Part shown: positions 26,223-35,576 of the stretch, one piece after another
Layout of the letters: every line of letters begins with the position of its first letter
Position numbering within the stretch: the stretch's first letter is position 1
Assembly (NCBI GenBank): GCA_013178185.1
Contig: JABLXC010000002.1
Span: 1 to 64,000, forward strand
From: Anaerolineae bacterium
GTDB taxonomy: Bacteria; Chloroflexota; Anaerolineae; Anaerolineales; Anaerolineaceae
Reading direction: 5' to 3'
Length of the DNA stretch: 64,000 nucleotides
Position numbers and translations under genes: made by a program
Notes under the pieces: model-generated
What the model was told of the DNA's origin: nothing
Seen by the model: the letters and a program-made list of their open reading frames with translations, nothing else
Databases searched by the model: none

Positions 26223-27016
26223 AATGTTCCCAGTAAGAGCAAACAAGCGAACAGGAATCCCCCTATGACCAGCGTCAGAGGAGCGCATTCCTCTGCTTGG
26301 GTTGATGGCAAGGTCCTGATTTTGCCGTCATAACCCCGTGACTGCATGGCGTTGTAAATTCTCTCACTGCGTTCGAGTGATCTTAAAAACAGGCTACCTG
26401 CCATTCCCCCGGTAACCTTGGCGCGCCAGGCGATGCTCCCGCCGCCCTGCCCCTCACTCAGCAGTGCGCTGCGGGAAGATCTGGCGCGCATCAAGCGGAC
26501 GGCTTCTTCCGATATCACAAAAAGATAGCGCCACATCAATGCCGCCGCCGCGGTCAATACTTTTGGCGCTCGCAGCGCGTCCACCGCTGCCAGCAGTTGC
26601 CTCATGGGGGTGGTTGCTGTGAGGAGCGCGGCAGCCTGGATACACAGCCACATTTTAGCGCCGATGGCAAGAAAACGATTCACCCCCGGCGCGGAAACCG
26701 CGATGGAAAATTTGCTCCAAGAAAGTATCAAACAAGGATCGCCTGGCAGCGTAAAGAGAACTGGCAGCGCTGCCAGGTGAAACGGAAATGCGAGAAGCGA
26801 GCGTTTGATCAGGCTGACAAGGCGAATCCTGGCTAAGAATGCTGTACAAATAATAAGAATAAGCAGAACAGGATAGACCTTCCAGGCTTTTTCGGGCATG
26901 GCGGCTGTCGTGAAGAGATACCCCAGCGCAAGCAAGAGCTTTGTCTGCGCGCCCAGTTGGTGCACAACGCTGGTTCCTGGTTGATAGGGGTCTGAAATAG
27001 AGAAGTTGTTGCTCAC
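26213..27016 (-). CDS. ECF T-component transmembrane protein (CbiQ-like)
   Basis: A 267-residue protein with about five or six helices. DALRAPKVLTAAAALMWRYLFVISEEAVRLMRARSSR and GSLFLRSLERSERIYNAMQSRGYDG are the two coupling helices with the Ala-Arg-Ser/Arg-Gly motifs that connect to the ATPase in CbiQ proteins. It begins within the CbiM stop (ATGA overlap), so it belongs to a CbiM-CbiQ-CbiO operon. Together they form a group I ECF importer for nickel or cobalt; this split cannot be made from the T-component. Confidence 0.87.
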   Translation of the reverse strand: MSNNFSISDPYQPGTSVVHQLGAQTKLLLALGYLFTTAAMPEKAWKVYPVLLILIICTAFLARIRLVSLIKRSLLAFPFHLAALPVLFTLPGDPCLILSWSKFSIAVSAPGVNRFLAIGAKMWLCIQAAALLTATTPMRQLLAAVDALRAPKVLTAAAALMWRYLFVISEEAVRLMRARSSRSALLSEGQGGGSIAWRAKVTGGMAGSLFLRSLERSERIYNAMQSRGYDGKIRTLPSTQAEECAPLTLVIGGFLFACLLLLGTLWQ

Positions 27017-27972
27017 AGCCTTGAATCGTTCGGTCGGGAAATTTGCCTGTTGTGGGTGATCCCGATGCTGACCCCAAGAACGATGACGACCCCGATTAAT
27101 CCTGCCAGGATGGTGGCCAAAGCTTCGCTTTCAACTCCAGGCAGCAGGTAATCCGGGATCAAATTGTACATGGGGGAGCGGGCGGCCTCGATGAAACCCT
27201 GCTGTTCTGCTACCCACTCCAGGCCATCCGGGTGAGAAGAAGCCAGCGGTGAAAGAACCGCCAGAGCAACAGAGATAACAATCCCTCCCGTAAAGACCCC
27301 TCGCGAACTTGCCGAAACAGCTGTTTCACCGCTCAGCAGATCAGGGCGCGCTCTTCCGATGAAGATCAGCGCGCCCGCGGTGATCATTCCCTCGCCAATG
27401 CCAATCAGCGCGTGAATGCTTGCCATTGCCGGGATGGCAATTTGGGCAGGCGAGGTGCCGGAAAATGCTAACTGCAAAGCGCATGAGAGCGAAGCGATGA
27501 AAATTGAGGACCAGGCTGCTGCAAAACCAGCCAAAGGGATGAATTTTTGTTTCTTGCTCAGGTTAAGTAAAAGGCGGTAAACCGCATACGAAACGGCTAC
27601 GCCAACAATCGCCATATTGAACAGGTTTGCTCCTAAAGCGAGCAGTCCGCCATCCTGAAAGATCAATGCTTGTACGCTGACCACAACCGTCATGGTGAGG
27701 GTGGCCGCCCAAGGACCAAGCAGGATGGTTGCCAACGCCGCACCCAGAAGATGACCGGAGGTTCCGCCGGTGACCGAAAAATTCAACATCTGCCCAGCAA
27801 AGATCGCTGCGGCCAATACGCCCATCAGCGGGAAGTCTTTTTCTCGAAGCATCCGCTTGGTCTTTCGTAGCGCGATGGAAAGTACCCCAACCGATACTGC
27901 CCAAAAGAAACTAGATACAACGATGGATAGAAATCCATCGGGGATGTGCATGGGAGGGGGGGAAGGATGCAT
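27013..27972 (-). CDS. CbiM/CbiN-fused Ni/Co importer substrate-capturing subunit
   Basis: A 319-residue membrane protein. The CbiM N-terminal signature MHIPDGFL, where the metal is held, is at residue 8; it is preceded by MHPSPPP, and the only good ribosome site (AGGAGG, seven bases) serves the outer ATG at 27972. The CbiM body has NFSVTGGTSGHLLGAAL, ALGANLFNMAI and the HALIGIGEGM helix. The last 90 residues contain PDGLEWVAEQQ and a final membrane helix, matching a fused CbiN/PDGLE domain. Nickel or cobalt import is expected. It leads the operon and is divergent from a Fur-family gene. Confidence 0.88.
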   Translation of the reverse strand: MHPSPPPMHIPDGFLSIVVSSFFWAVSVGVLSIALRKTKRMLREKDFPLMGVLAAAIFAGQMLNFSVTGGTSGHLLGAALATILLGPWAATLTMTVVVSVQALIFQDGGLLALGANLFNMAIVGVAVSYAVYRLLLNLSKKQKFIPLAGFAAAWSSIFIASLSCALQLAFSGTSPAQIAIPAMASIHALIGIGEGMITAGALIFIGRARPDLLSGETAVSASSRGVFTGGIVISVALAVLSPLASSHPDGLEWVAEQQGFIEAARSPMYNLIPDYLLPGVESEALATILAGLIGVVIVLGVSIGITHNRQISRPNDSRL

Positions 27973-28019
27973 GATAGCCTCCTGATAGAAAACGGATATG
28001 ATAGAATCACTATTAGGTG

Positions 28020-28048
28020 ATCATACACCCTATTGCAAATATTTGCAA
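28020..28048 (-). promoter_or_regulatory. Promoter of the CbiM operon
   Basis: On the - strand TTGCAA (28043-28048) and TATGAT (28020-28025) are 17 bases apart. The transcript would start near 28012. The palindrome at 28031-28050 overlaps the -35 box and spacer, as expected for repression. Confidence 0.5.
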
Positions 28049-28050
28049 TA
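28031..28050. promoter_or_regulatory. 20-bp Fur-family operator candidate
   Basis: TATTGCAAATATTTGCAATA is a perfect palindrome containing TTGCAA twice, which resembles the published Nur (nickel) box half-sites with different spacing. A second, imperfect TGCAAA half-site lies at 28059-28066. Placed between fur and cbiM it probably controls both. Confidence 0.65.
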
Positions 28051-28098
28051 GCAAATAAATGCAAATTTTATTAACCAACTTCACTTTCTAAGGAACCG

Positions 28099-28500
28099 AT
28101 GCGCTCTTCATCTGTCGTTCAGGCGATTCTGGATGTGTTAGGGGATAAAGATACCCACCTGACATCCCGTGAGATATTCGATTGCATTCACGAGCGGTTG
28201 CCGGCTGTCAATCCATCTACGGTCTATCGCGCTTTGGAGCGCCTTACTCAAGAAGGAGTGGTTTCCATTTCCGATCTGGGGATCGGTTCGATGGTTTATG
28301 AATTGGTAACCGGCAAGAATCATCATCATCTCGTCTGTCAGCAATGCCGCAGCATTGTCACCATAGAAGGGCAGGAAATCGATCTTTTTTTCTCCAACAT
28401 TCAGGCAGCCAGCGGATACCGCCTGGTTACCAACCATCTAGTCTTATTCGGCGTCTGCCCGGCGTGCAGACAAAAGATGCTGGAAAACAAGGCGGCTTGA
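28099..28500 (+). CDS. Fur family metal-responsive regulator
   Basis: A 133-residue Fur-fold protein: winged helix HLTSREIFDCIHERLPAVNPSTVYRALERLTQEGVV, a GKNHHHLVCQQC region with metal-binding histidines and the first CxxC, and a second CPAC near the C-terminus, forming the structural zinc site. Fur, Zur, Nur and PerR are not separable by eye, but the divergent neighbour is a Ni/Co importer, which favours a nickel- or cobalt-sensing role. The palindrome at 28031-28050 lies 50 bases upstream and likely mediates autoregulation. Ribosome site AAGGAA is moderate. Confidence 0.88.
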   Translation: MRSSSVVQAILDVLGDKDTHLTSREIFDCIHERLPAVNPSTVYRALERLTQEGVVSISDLGIGSMVYELVTGKNHHHLVCQQCRSIVTIEGQEIDLFFSNIQAASGYRLVTNHLVLFGVCPACRQKMLENKAA

Positions 28501-28502
28501 TA

Positions 28503-28532
28503 AAACACGGAGGCAATATTGCCTCCGTGTTT
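28503..28532. terminator. Bidirectional terminator between fur-like gene and lpd
   Basis: A perfect 30-bp palindrome with arms AAACACGGAGGCAAT and its complement, three bases after the Fur stop and 26 bases from the lpd stop. A and T runs at its ends allow it to work on both strands. Confidence 0.8.
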
Positions 28533-28557
28533 AATATTGGCTCTCTTGCAATCCGTG

Positions 28558-29964
28558 CTAAATGTGAATGGCGTGCCCCTCCGCGGCCTCGGCCGCTTCC
28601 ATCACCACCTCGCTGAGCGTGGGGTGGGCGTGCACATTACGCGCGATTTCTGCCGGGGTCATTTCCATGCGCTGCGCCAGCGTGAGTTCAGGTAGCAGTT
28701 CTGAGACATCCGGCCCCACCAGGTGCGCGCCCAAGATTTCGCCGTATTTGGCGTCGGCGATGATCTTGGCAAATCCGCCCGATTCGCCCAATCCAAGCGC
28801 CTTGCCGTTGGCGAGGAACGGAAAACGGCCAACTTTGATCTCATACCCGGCTTCTTTGGCCTGCGCCTCGGTATAACCGAAGGAAGCCACCTGCGGCGAG
28901 CTGTAAACAGCCCGCGGCATCATGCGGTAATCCAGCTTGACGGTCTCGACGCCGGCGATGTTCTCGGCGCAGACGATACCCTGGGCCGAGGCTACATGCG
29001 CCAGCAGGAGCTGCCCGGTGACATCTCCAATCGCCCAGATGCCCGGCACGTTGGTCGCCATGCGTTCGTCAATCTGGATAAATCCTCTTTCGGTCAGCTT
29101 GACCCCCGCGCTCTCCAGCCCAATCCCGGCGGTGTTGGGCTTAAAGCCAATGGCAACCAGCGCCTGTTCGGCTTCCAGGGTCTGTTCGCCGCCTTCTCCG
29201 CTTACCCGCACCCGCACGCCGCTGCTGGTGGTCTCAACGCCCAGGACGCGCGTGCCGGTGAGCATCTCGATTTTACGCTTCTTGAAGGCTTTGGCGAGCT
29301 CGGCGCTCGATTCTTCATCCTCCAGCGGCAGGATGCGCGGCAGCATTTCAACGATCGTTACCTGGCTGCCGTAAGAACTCCACACCGTAGCAAATTCAAT
29401 CCCAATTGCGCCGGCTCCGATGATGATCACCGATGCCGGGTTGTGATCCTGGAGGATGGCTTCCTGGTAGGTGACCACCCGTTTACCGTCGGCGGTTACC
29501 CCAGGGATCATAGCGGTGTGACTGCCGGTGGCGATCACGATGTTTTTCGCCTTCAGTTCGCTTACCTGGCCGTCCTCGCCGGTCACCTGGAGGGTATCTT
29601 TCCCGGTCAGCACGGCGCTGCCCATGTGGACCTCAATGTTGTTCTTCTTCATCAACATCCCCACGCCCTTTGTCAGGCGGCTTGAAACCTGCCGGCTGCG
29701 GTTGAACGCCACGCTGTAATCCACCTGTAAATTTTCCAGGGAAAAGCCAAATTCTTTGCCGCGCTCCCGCAGGGTGTGCACGACTTCGGCGTTCTTTAAC
29801 AGCGCTTTGGATGGGATGCATCCCACGTTCAGACAAACCCCGCCCAACCATTGCTTCTCGACGATGGCCGTTTTCAGGCCAAGCTGGGCTGAGCGGATGG
29901 CGCAAACATAACCTCCGGGGCCTGCGCCGACGACAACCACATCGTATATAGCGGACTCTGCCAT
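28558..29964 (-). CDS. lpdA: Dihydrolipoyl dehydrogenase (E3)
   Basis: A 468-residue flavoprotein. FAD site [13 protein letters not shown] (residues 10-21), redox-active disulfide [15 protein letters not shown] with Cys44 and Cys49, NAD site [30 protein letters not shown] motif [10 protein letters not shown] and the C-terminal HAHPTLSE with the catalytic His-Glu pair are all present. It reoxidises dihydrolipoyl groups of 2-oxoacid dehydrogenase E2 (or glycine-cleavage H protein). The E1-E2 genes are at 57.9-61.2 kb without their own E3, so this may serve them. Preceded on the - strand by an AGAGGTAAACC site. Confidence 0.95.
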   Translation of the reverse strand: MAESAIYDVVVVGAGPGGYVCAIRSAQLGLKTAIVEKQWLGGVCLNVGCIPSKALLKNAEVVHTLRERGKEFGFSLENLQVDYSVAFNRSRQVSSRLTKGVGMLMKKNNIEVHMGSAVLTGKDTLQVTGEDGQVSELKAKNIVIATGSHTAMIPGVTADGKRVVTYQEAILQDHNPASVIIIGAGAIGIEFATVWSSYGSQVTIVEMLPRILPLEDEESSAELAKAFKKRKIEMLTGTRVLGVETTSSGVRVRVSGEGGEQTLEAEQALVAIGFKPNTAGIGLESAGVKLTERGFIQIDERMATNVPGIWAIGDVTGQLLLAHVASAQGIVCAENIAGVETVKLDYRMMPRAVYSSPQVASFGYTEAQAKEAGYEIKVGRFPFLANGKALGLGESGGFAKIIADAKYGEILGAHLVGPDVSELLPELTLAQRMEMTPAEIARNVHAHPTLSEVVMEAAEAAEGHAIHI

Positions 29965-30106
29965 GGTTTACCTCTCAAAATATGATATCAAATATTGATT
30001 GCATCGTTAAGTATACCCGTCCATTGTACTATGGCGCGGCGGGTTCGCAAAGAGGCGGGGAAAGCAAAGCATGGCTTCCTCGTGCACTTTTCCGATGAAA
30101 CTTATT

Positions 30107-31953
30107 TCAAGATGAATGGTTGCCTGGAGTTTTTTTCTGTGTCCTCATCACCAAAACCAGTACGATCCCAACCGCCAGGATGATCAAACATCCGTAAAAC
30201 TGAGAACCTTGGCTCAGTCCATCGGCTTCGGGTGGCGCCATACCGTTAAGCTCATAGGCGCCGCGGTCCACCACCGCATGACCAAAGCTTTTTGCATCCC
30301 ATAAGCGAGCATTTTTATCTAAATCCAAAGTACCGACGCTCGCCGCAGAGGAATCACCGGAATCAATACCAGGAGAGTTTGGTTGCAAATGGTAGTTCCC
30401 CGAGGCAGGGTCAGCAAACATCGGGTCCTTGTAGAAATTCCCATTGCTATTGAAGCGCCCATCATTCAGGATACAATCAATGACGCTGGCTGGCACCAGA
30501 GAGCCTTGGATCGCATCTCGCCATCATTATCCCATAAGATAGTATTAGCGACAGTTACCCCTGTGATGGTATTGCTGGGGTCAAGAGAATTGATATTAAT
30601 CCCACCTGCCCAGCCGCTGTTAATCCCGTTCATAACCAGGGTCAGATTGGTAATAGTGACATTTTTTATGGCATTATTCTGGCTGTTGCCATTATCTCCA
30701 TGTAATAAGACACCAGCGCCATCACAATTCACTATCAATGTATTGCGGAGTATGACATTCTCAAGCAGATTATTTCGAGATCCACCGCTGCCAGCATACA
30801 AAGAAACGCCATTATCACACTTAGAGATTTTATTGCGATCAATCAACACCTCTGAGATGACATTATCATGAGCATCGTTGCCTGTTGCCCCGCTGAATTG
30901 GATGCCGCCACCAGTCAGTGTGTTATCGGTGATGATCACTTTCGTTAACATGTTTCTTGCAGCGTTTGCGCCCAAACCCACACTGAGCAGCTCCATCGTT
31001 ACTGGTGTGCCGTCTATCTGGTTTTCAGTGATCGTAATATTGCTTACAACGTTATCATTGCTATTGGGTGAATTCGCAGCAGAAATCAGGATAGGGGGGT
31101 TGGCGTGGTCATGTATGCGGTTGCCGCGAATCAGGATATCTTTGATCCTGTTGCGAGATACATGATTACCCGCCGTGGCGGTGATAAAAATATCGGCTGA
31201 CAGACCGGCGGCTGCCAGCGTATTTGAGAGGATGGAAATATTCGAGATTTCATTGTCGCTTTCGCTTTCAATAAATCCGCCGGTAAGTTTTATCCCAAAA
31301 TGATTGTTTTGAAACGTGTTTTCTATAATCTCGATATTGCGAATCACAGCATGATTTTGGTGATGGATAATATCGATCGCGCCAGAGGTACAATTGGTGA
31401 ACGTGTTATGACGCAGAGATACGTCCTCTACAAGGTGTACATCTTGCTGGGGGATCGTACTGATTTCAATTTCAGGCGCGCCGAAATTATTAAAATGGAG
31501 ACCTTCAATCACCACATGGGATGCCCCTTGAATTTGAAGAGCTTGGAATTTTTTACCGCTTCCTTCGAGGGTGATATCTGGAACACCGTTGCCATCAATG
31601 TCGCCATTGATGGTCAAACCATCGCGCACGATCGCGGGCAGAGTCTGAGTTAGATTAATAACCGATCCGCTTAAGGAGGGGGCAAAGTCAATCAGAGCAT
31701 ACGTGCCAGTATTTTCCACGGCCAGGAGGGCTTCGGATAGAGAAATGCCATCCGGCCCTGGATTGGCAAGGAGTGTGGTTGCATTGGAAATATCGCCGTT
31801 GATGTCATCGCTAGCATTGGTCACGGTTAAGGTCGGTGAATCCGTATTCGTATTTTGAAAGCTGACCACTCCAACGCTGGCAAAGATTGAAGAAAAAAGT
31901 GGAAAAGCAATCAAGATTACCAGATTGAGCAGCCGGAAAGAACTCTTCCCCAA
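30107..31953 (-). pseudogene. Beta-helix surface protein with choice-of-anchor Q domain, split by a frameshift
   Basis: The upstream frame (31953 to about 30515) codes a signal peptide and a right-handed parallel beta-helix with many Asn-rich turns (NNAIKNVTITNLTL, HDNVISEVLIDRN) resembling pectate-lyase/periplasmic copper-binding repeats. The downstream frame (about 30515 to 30107) continues the protein with NGNFYKDPMFADPASGNYHL and DRGAYE, the pattern of choice-of-anchor Q domains, then a C-terminal membrane helix (FYGCLIILAVGIVLVLVM) and basic tail. The junction near 30515 needs one base less. Either a real mutation or a sequence error. The intact protein would be a cell-surface anchored protein, possibly binding or cutting polysaccharide. 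Confidence 0.65.
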
Positions 31954-32127
31954 TGAATTTCATCCTTCCTGGTGCACAAATTACTGAAAAGGGTAATCTT
32001 TACTTGTTTAATACCATTATTTGCATTGTAATTTTAAGTGAATTCCCGCTTTTGGCAAGCCAAACTTAAAATATAACCCTTCCGGCGTTAATCAGTGGAT
32101 AATTAAAGAGACTCTCCCAGACACCTT

Positions 32128-34029
32128 ATGAATACCAAACGTCCCTTCCTGACCAAACTTTTCTTTGTCCTCCTCGCGCTGGAAGGAATCTACCCGCTGT
32201 TTGCGCTGTTCGGGACTCCTTCTATGGAGCGGTCGGCTGTTTTGATGGGATATTCGGTCGGGCGGCTGGCTGCGGGCATGATCGGCCTGGCATTTCTGCT
32301 GTTCTGGGCGAGCTTTGCCGTGCTGTCGCTCGCCTCGCCGGGTTGGTTGCGGCGCTTTATGGATGGGCTAGACGGTCAGATGCTAAAAAAGAACCGTCTC
32401 CTGCCGGCGCTGATCCTCCTGGCGTTCATTGCCCTTTCTTCCCTGGCGGTCTTTCTCCTCTTCGCTTCCCCCTTCGCGGCGATGTTAGGGATGCTGGCGG
32501 TGGTTTACCAGCGGTTGGCGTGGTTCATCGCCTGGCTGGCGCTGGCGGCCGTGCAGTCCGGTTTGTACCTCCTCCTGTCCTACCGGCTTCAACTTCGCGC
32601 CTCTGGTTTTTGGAGCAAAGAACGCCTCTATCGCGCCGCCTGGCCGGCGCTGGCGCTGGCGGGCGTGGGCGTTTTGGCTTCTTTCGGTGCGACGGCTTTT
32701 TTTGAGCTGGAACAGTTCGCCTTCTTTCCCTGGTTTGCGCTGGCGGTCGTTCTTGCGCTGGGCGGTCAGATCCTTCTCGCCCTGCGCGGCCGTGCAGGGC
32801 AAGCCCGCCGCGAGGCGTTCCTCGCCTTGAACGCTTTGCTGGTCTTTTGCGTTGTCTTCATCCTTTACCGTCTCACTTCGCTGTATGTGGGCCAGCCCAA
32901 TACCCCCGCCAAATCCTACTTCGACGCGCTGGCAGAGTCTTGGCTGCAGGGGCGTCTCTATCTGCACAACCCTTCTTCAACGCATGACCTTACCCTTTAC
33001 AAGGGCAACTGGTATGTAGCCAACCCGCCGCTGGTCGCCGTTTTGATGGTGCCCTGGATAGCGCTTTTGGGATTTGAGAGCATGAACACGGTCGTGTTTT
33101 CGATCCTTTTCGGCGCGCTCAACGCTTCGCCGATCTATCTGATGCTCGAACGGCTTTCCGGGTTGGGCTGGACAAAGCTGAACACCGCCGGCAACCTGGG
33201 GCTGACCGCATTGTTTGCTTTTGGCACGGCGCACTGGTACCTGGCGATTGGGGGAGAGATGTGGTTTATGAGCCAGATTGTTACGGTCACGCTGGTCACG
33301 CTGGCGGCTTCGCTTGCGGCCGCGGGCCGCTCGGCCTGGTGGAGCGGTGCAGCCCTGGCGCTGGCGATGCTGGCGCGCCCGAACATTCTCACGGTGACCC
33401 CCTTTCTGTTGGGGATTGCCTGGCAGCGCTGCCATGATGTAGCGATGCCATTTGGCTGGCGCGGCTTGCTGCGCTGGGGAATTTCAACCGGCGCGCCATT
33501 ACTGTTGGCTGTGGTTGCCCTGCTGGCATACAACTGGATGCGTTTTGAGGACCCGTTGGATTATGGCTATCTGACCGAGAACGTCGCCGATTTTATGGCG
33601 GCGGACCTGAAGAATTACGGCACCTTCCACCCCCATTTTATCCTTCGCAATCTGCGCATCATGTTTTTGGGCCTGCCCAAATGGAGCGATTACTGCCAGA
33701 GCTACCTGCCCAGTGTGCAGGGGCTGAGCATGTTCCTGGTTACCCCGGCGCTGGTGGCTCTTCTGTGCAGCTTTCGCCGTTCCTTTTGGTCGCTTGGCGC
33801 TTGGGGGGCGATCCTCGCTACCCTCCTTCCGCTGGCGATGTACTACAACACGGGCGCCTGGCAGTTCGGTTATAAGTACTTGCTCGATTTTATCGCCCCG
33901 ATCATCGCGCTGCTCGCTCTGGCAGCCGGGAAGCGCCTGTCCTGGCTGTTGAAATTGCTAATCCTGATGAGTATCCTGATCAACGGCTATGGTGTATTGT
34001 GGTGGCATGGTCTGGTCTGCCGCGGTTAA
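32128..34029 (+). CDS. GT-C-like polytopic membrane protein, paralog A
   Basis: A 633-residue protein with a dozen or so membrane helices. It is a paralog of the gene at 36840-38735: shared stretches include RxNTPAKxYFDxLAxxWLxGRLYL, THDLTLYxGxWYVANPPxVAVLMVPW, MWFMSQxVTVT and LTENVADFMA(A/D)DLKNYGTF. The conserved loop after the first helices and the THDLTLY/YVANPP region would be the extracytoplasmic catalytic loop. The fold resembles lipid-linked sugar glycosyltransferases (PMT_2/GT39 group), but no known motif fixes the substrate. A good leader-less start is at 32128. Followed within 34 bases by another polytopic gene. Confidence 0.65.
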   Translation: MNTKRPFLTKLFFVLLALEGIYPLFALFGTPSMERSAVLMGYSVGRLAAGMIGLAFLLFWASFAVLSLASPGWLRRFMDGLDGQMLKKNRLLPALILLAFIALSSLAVFLLFASPFAAMLGMLAVVYQRLAWFIAWLALAAVQSGLYLLLSYRLQLRASGFWSKERLYRAAWPALALAGVGVLASFGATAFFELEQFAFFPWFALAVVLALGGQILLALRGRAGQARREAFLALNALLVFCVVFILYRLTSLYVGQPNTPAKSYFDALAESWLQGRLYLHNPSSTHDLTLYKGNWYVANPPLVAVLMVPWIALLGFESMNTVVFSILFGALNASPIYLMLERLSGLGWTKLNTAGNLGLTALFAFGTAHWYLAIGGEMWFMSQIVTVTLVTLAASLAAAGRSAWWSGAALALAMLARPNILTVTPFLLGIAWQRCHDVAMPFGWRGLLRWGISTGAPLLLAVVALLAYNWMRFEDPLDYGYLTENVADFMAADLKNYGTFHPHFILRNLRIMFLGLPKWSDYCQSYLPSVQGLSMFLVTPALVALLCSFRRSFWSLGAWGAILATLLPLAMYYNTGAWQFGYKYLLDFIAPIIALLALAAGKRLSWLLKLLILMSILINGYGVLWWHGLVCRG

Positions 34030-34062
34030 CACGCTGCTGCGCCCAGGCAACCCTTTGATGAA

Positions 34063-35523
34063 ATGGCGGATAGGATGACGAACCTCCCGATTGAGCAACC
34101 CAACAGGCAGAGCTATACAGGCTTTCTATTCCTCAGCCTGTTACTCTTTGTCGTCCTGGCAATTGCCTGCCTGCTGCCAATCCAGCCGAACGATTACTGG
34201 TGGTATGTTCGTGTGGGACGGGATATCGTCGCCCAGGGCAGCATCCCCACGGTAGAGACGCTCAGCTATACCCAGGCCGGGCAGCCGGTGGTTTATCAGA
34301 CCTGGCTGGCGGCGCTGATCTTCTGGGGGGTAGATTCATGGGGAGGGGCGGCGCTGACCAATTTGCTGCGCGCCGCGCTGTTGGGTGGGTTTTACCTGTT
34401 CCTCTGGCTGGCGCTCCGAGAGGTTAACGCAGGGCCAAAACTGGCCAGCCTGCTCGCGCTGCTGGCGGCGCTGGCTGGCAGCAGCAACTGGGCCATGCGG
34501 CCACAGTTATTTGCCTACCCGCTTTTCGGCGTTGCCCTGTGGGCGCTGGTCCGTTGGCAGAATGGTGACAGAAAGGCGCTCTGGCTCCTCCCATTCCTGA
34601 CGGCTGCCTGGGTCAATCTACACGGCTCCTTTATCTTGCTGTTCTTCCTGCTTGCCGCTGCCCTGGCTGCAGGCAGGGGCAACCGTCGCAGGCTGGCGCT
34701 TGTTGCGGCGTTGGCTCTGCTGGCGTCCTTTTTAAACCCGCAAGGCATTCGGGAATGGGGGTATACCCTCAGTCTGGTTCAAAACCCTTCCAGCGCGCTC
34801 TTCAGCGCTGAATGGCGCCCGCCCGTCAACCAGGGCTGGCAGATGAACCTGTTTTTTGCCTGGCTGCTGGTTCTTCCAGCGCTGGTGGCGTTTTCGCCCG
34901 TCAAACCGGCGCCGCTGCACTGGTTATGGTTCCTCGGTTTCGGCTGGATGGCGCTTTCGGGCTTGCGTTACGTCATCTGGTTCACGGCCATCCTGGCGCT
35001 GCTTTGCGCGTGGATGTTGTCTGCCTGGATCGGCCAAAAGGTGGATCGCCCGGGCAGTTTTAACCGCGCCGCGCCCAACCTGGCGATCGGCGTTCTGCTG
35101 CTTCTTTTGCCGTTGGCGCTCTTGCCGGGTGTCCGAGAAGCCTGGTGGAGAGATTCCCCCCCAGCGTTGAGCGAAACCACCCCCGTAGAGGCGGCACGCT
35201 GGCTGGGCGCGCACCCTGAACTCCCCGGCCCCTTGTTCAGCGAGCTGGCCTTTTCCAGCTACCTGACCGCCGCGCTGCCGCAGCGACCGGTCTGGATCCA
35301 TACCCGTTTTGAGACCTTCCCGCCGCAGCAGTTCACGCGCTATCTGGAGATCAGCAACGCTGCCCCCGACTGGCAAGAACAACTGGATGCAGAGGGGATC
35401 AACCTGCTGTTTTTGAGCCTGAAAGACCAGCCGCTGCTCGTGCGCGCCGCGGAGCGTTCACCCCTTTGGCGTCAGGTTTACCGCGATGAGACAGCGGTAA
35501 TTTTGATTCGAACCGGGCAATGA
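34063..35523 (+). CDS. Polytopic membrane protein, glycosyltransferase-like, function unknown
   Basis: A 486-residue protein: about ten membrane helices up to residue 370 and a soluble C-terminal domain (DSPPALSETTPVEAARWLGA to the end). The loop QPNDYWWYVRVGRDIVAQGSIPTVETLSYT between helices 1 and 2 is characteristic of a family of bacterial membrane proteins often annotated glycosyltransferase RgtA/B/C/D-like. An internal ATG four codons in (34075) is an alternative start. It lies directly after GT-C paralog A and probably is co-transcribed. No catalytic residue can be named with confidence. Confidence 0.55.
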   Translation: MADRMTNLPIEQPNRQSYTGFLFLSLLLFVVLAIACLLPIQPNDYWWYVRVGRDIVAQGSIPTVETLSYTQAGQPVVYQTWLAALIFWGVDSWGGAALTNLLRAALLGGFYLFLWLALREVNAGPKLASLLALLAALAGSSNWAMRPQLFAYPLFGVALWALVRWQNGDRKALWLLPFLTAAWVNLHGSFILLFFLLAAALAAGRGNRRRLALVAALALLASFLNPQGIREWGYTLSLVQNPSSALFSAEWRPPVNQGWQMNLFFAWLLVLPALVAFSPVKPAPLHWLWFLGFGWMALSGLRYVIWFTAILALLCAWMLSAWIGQKVDRPGSFNRAAPNLAIGVLLLLLPLALLPGVREAWWRDSPPALSETTPVEAARWLGAHPELPGPLFSELAFSSYLTAALPQRPVWIHTRFETFPPQQFTRYLEISNAAPDWQEQLDAEGINLLFLSLKDQPLLVRAAERSPLWRQVYRDETAVILIRTGQ

Positions 35524-35576
35524 TCGAGCGCTGGCTGTGGAGGACGAAAAGGCCGCTGGCCTTCTCGTAAAGGTTT

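Noticed and set aside
28723-29685. Long + strand open frame opposite lpd
   Set aside because: Antisense to a well-defined gene with all motifs; its His/Asp/Gly-rich sequence is a shadow of the lpd codons.
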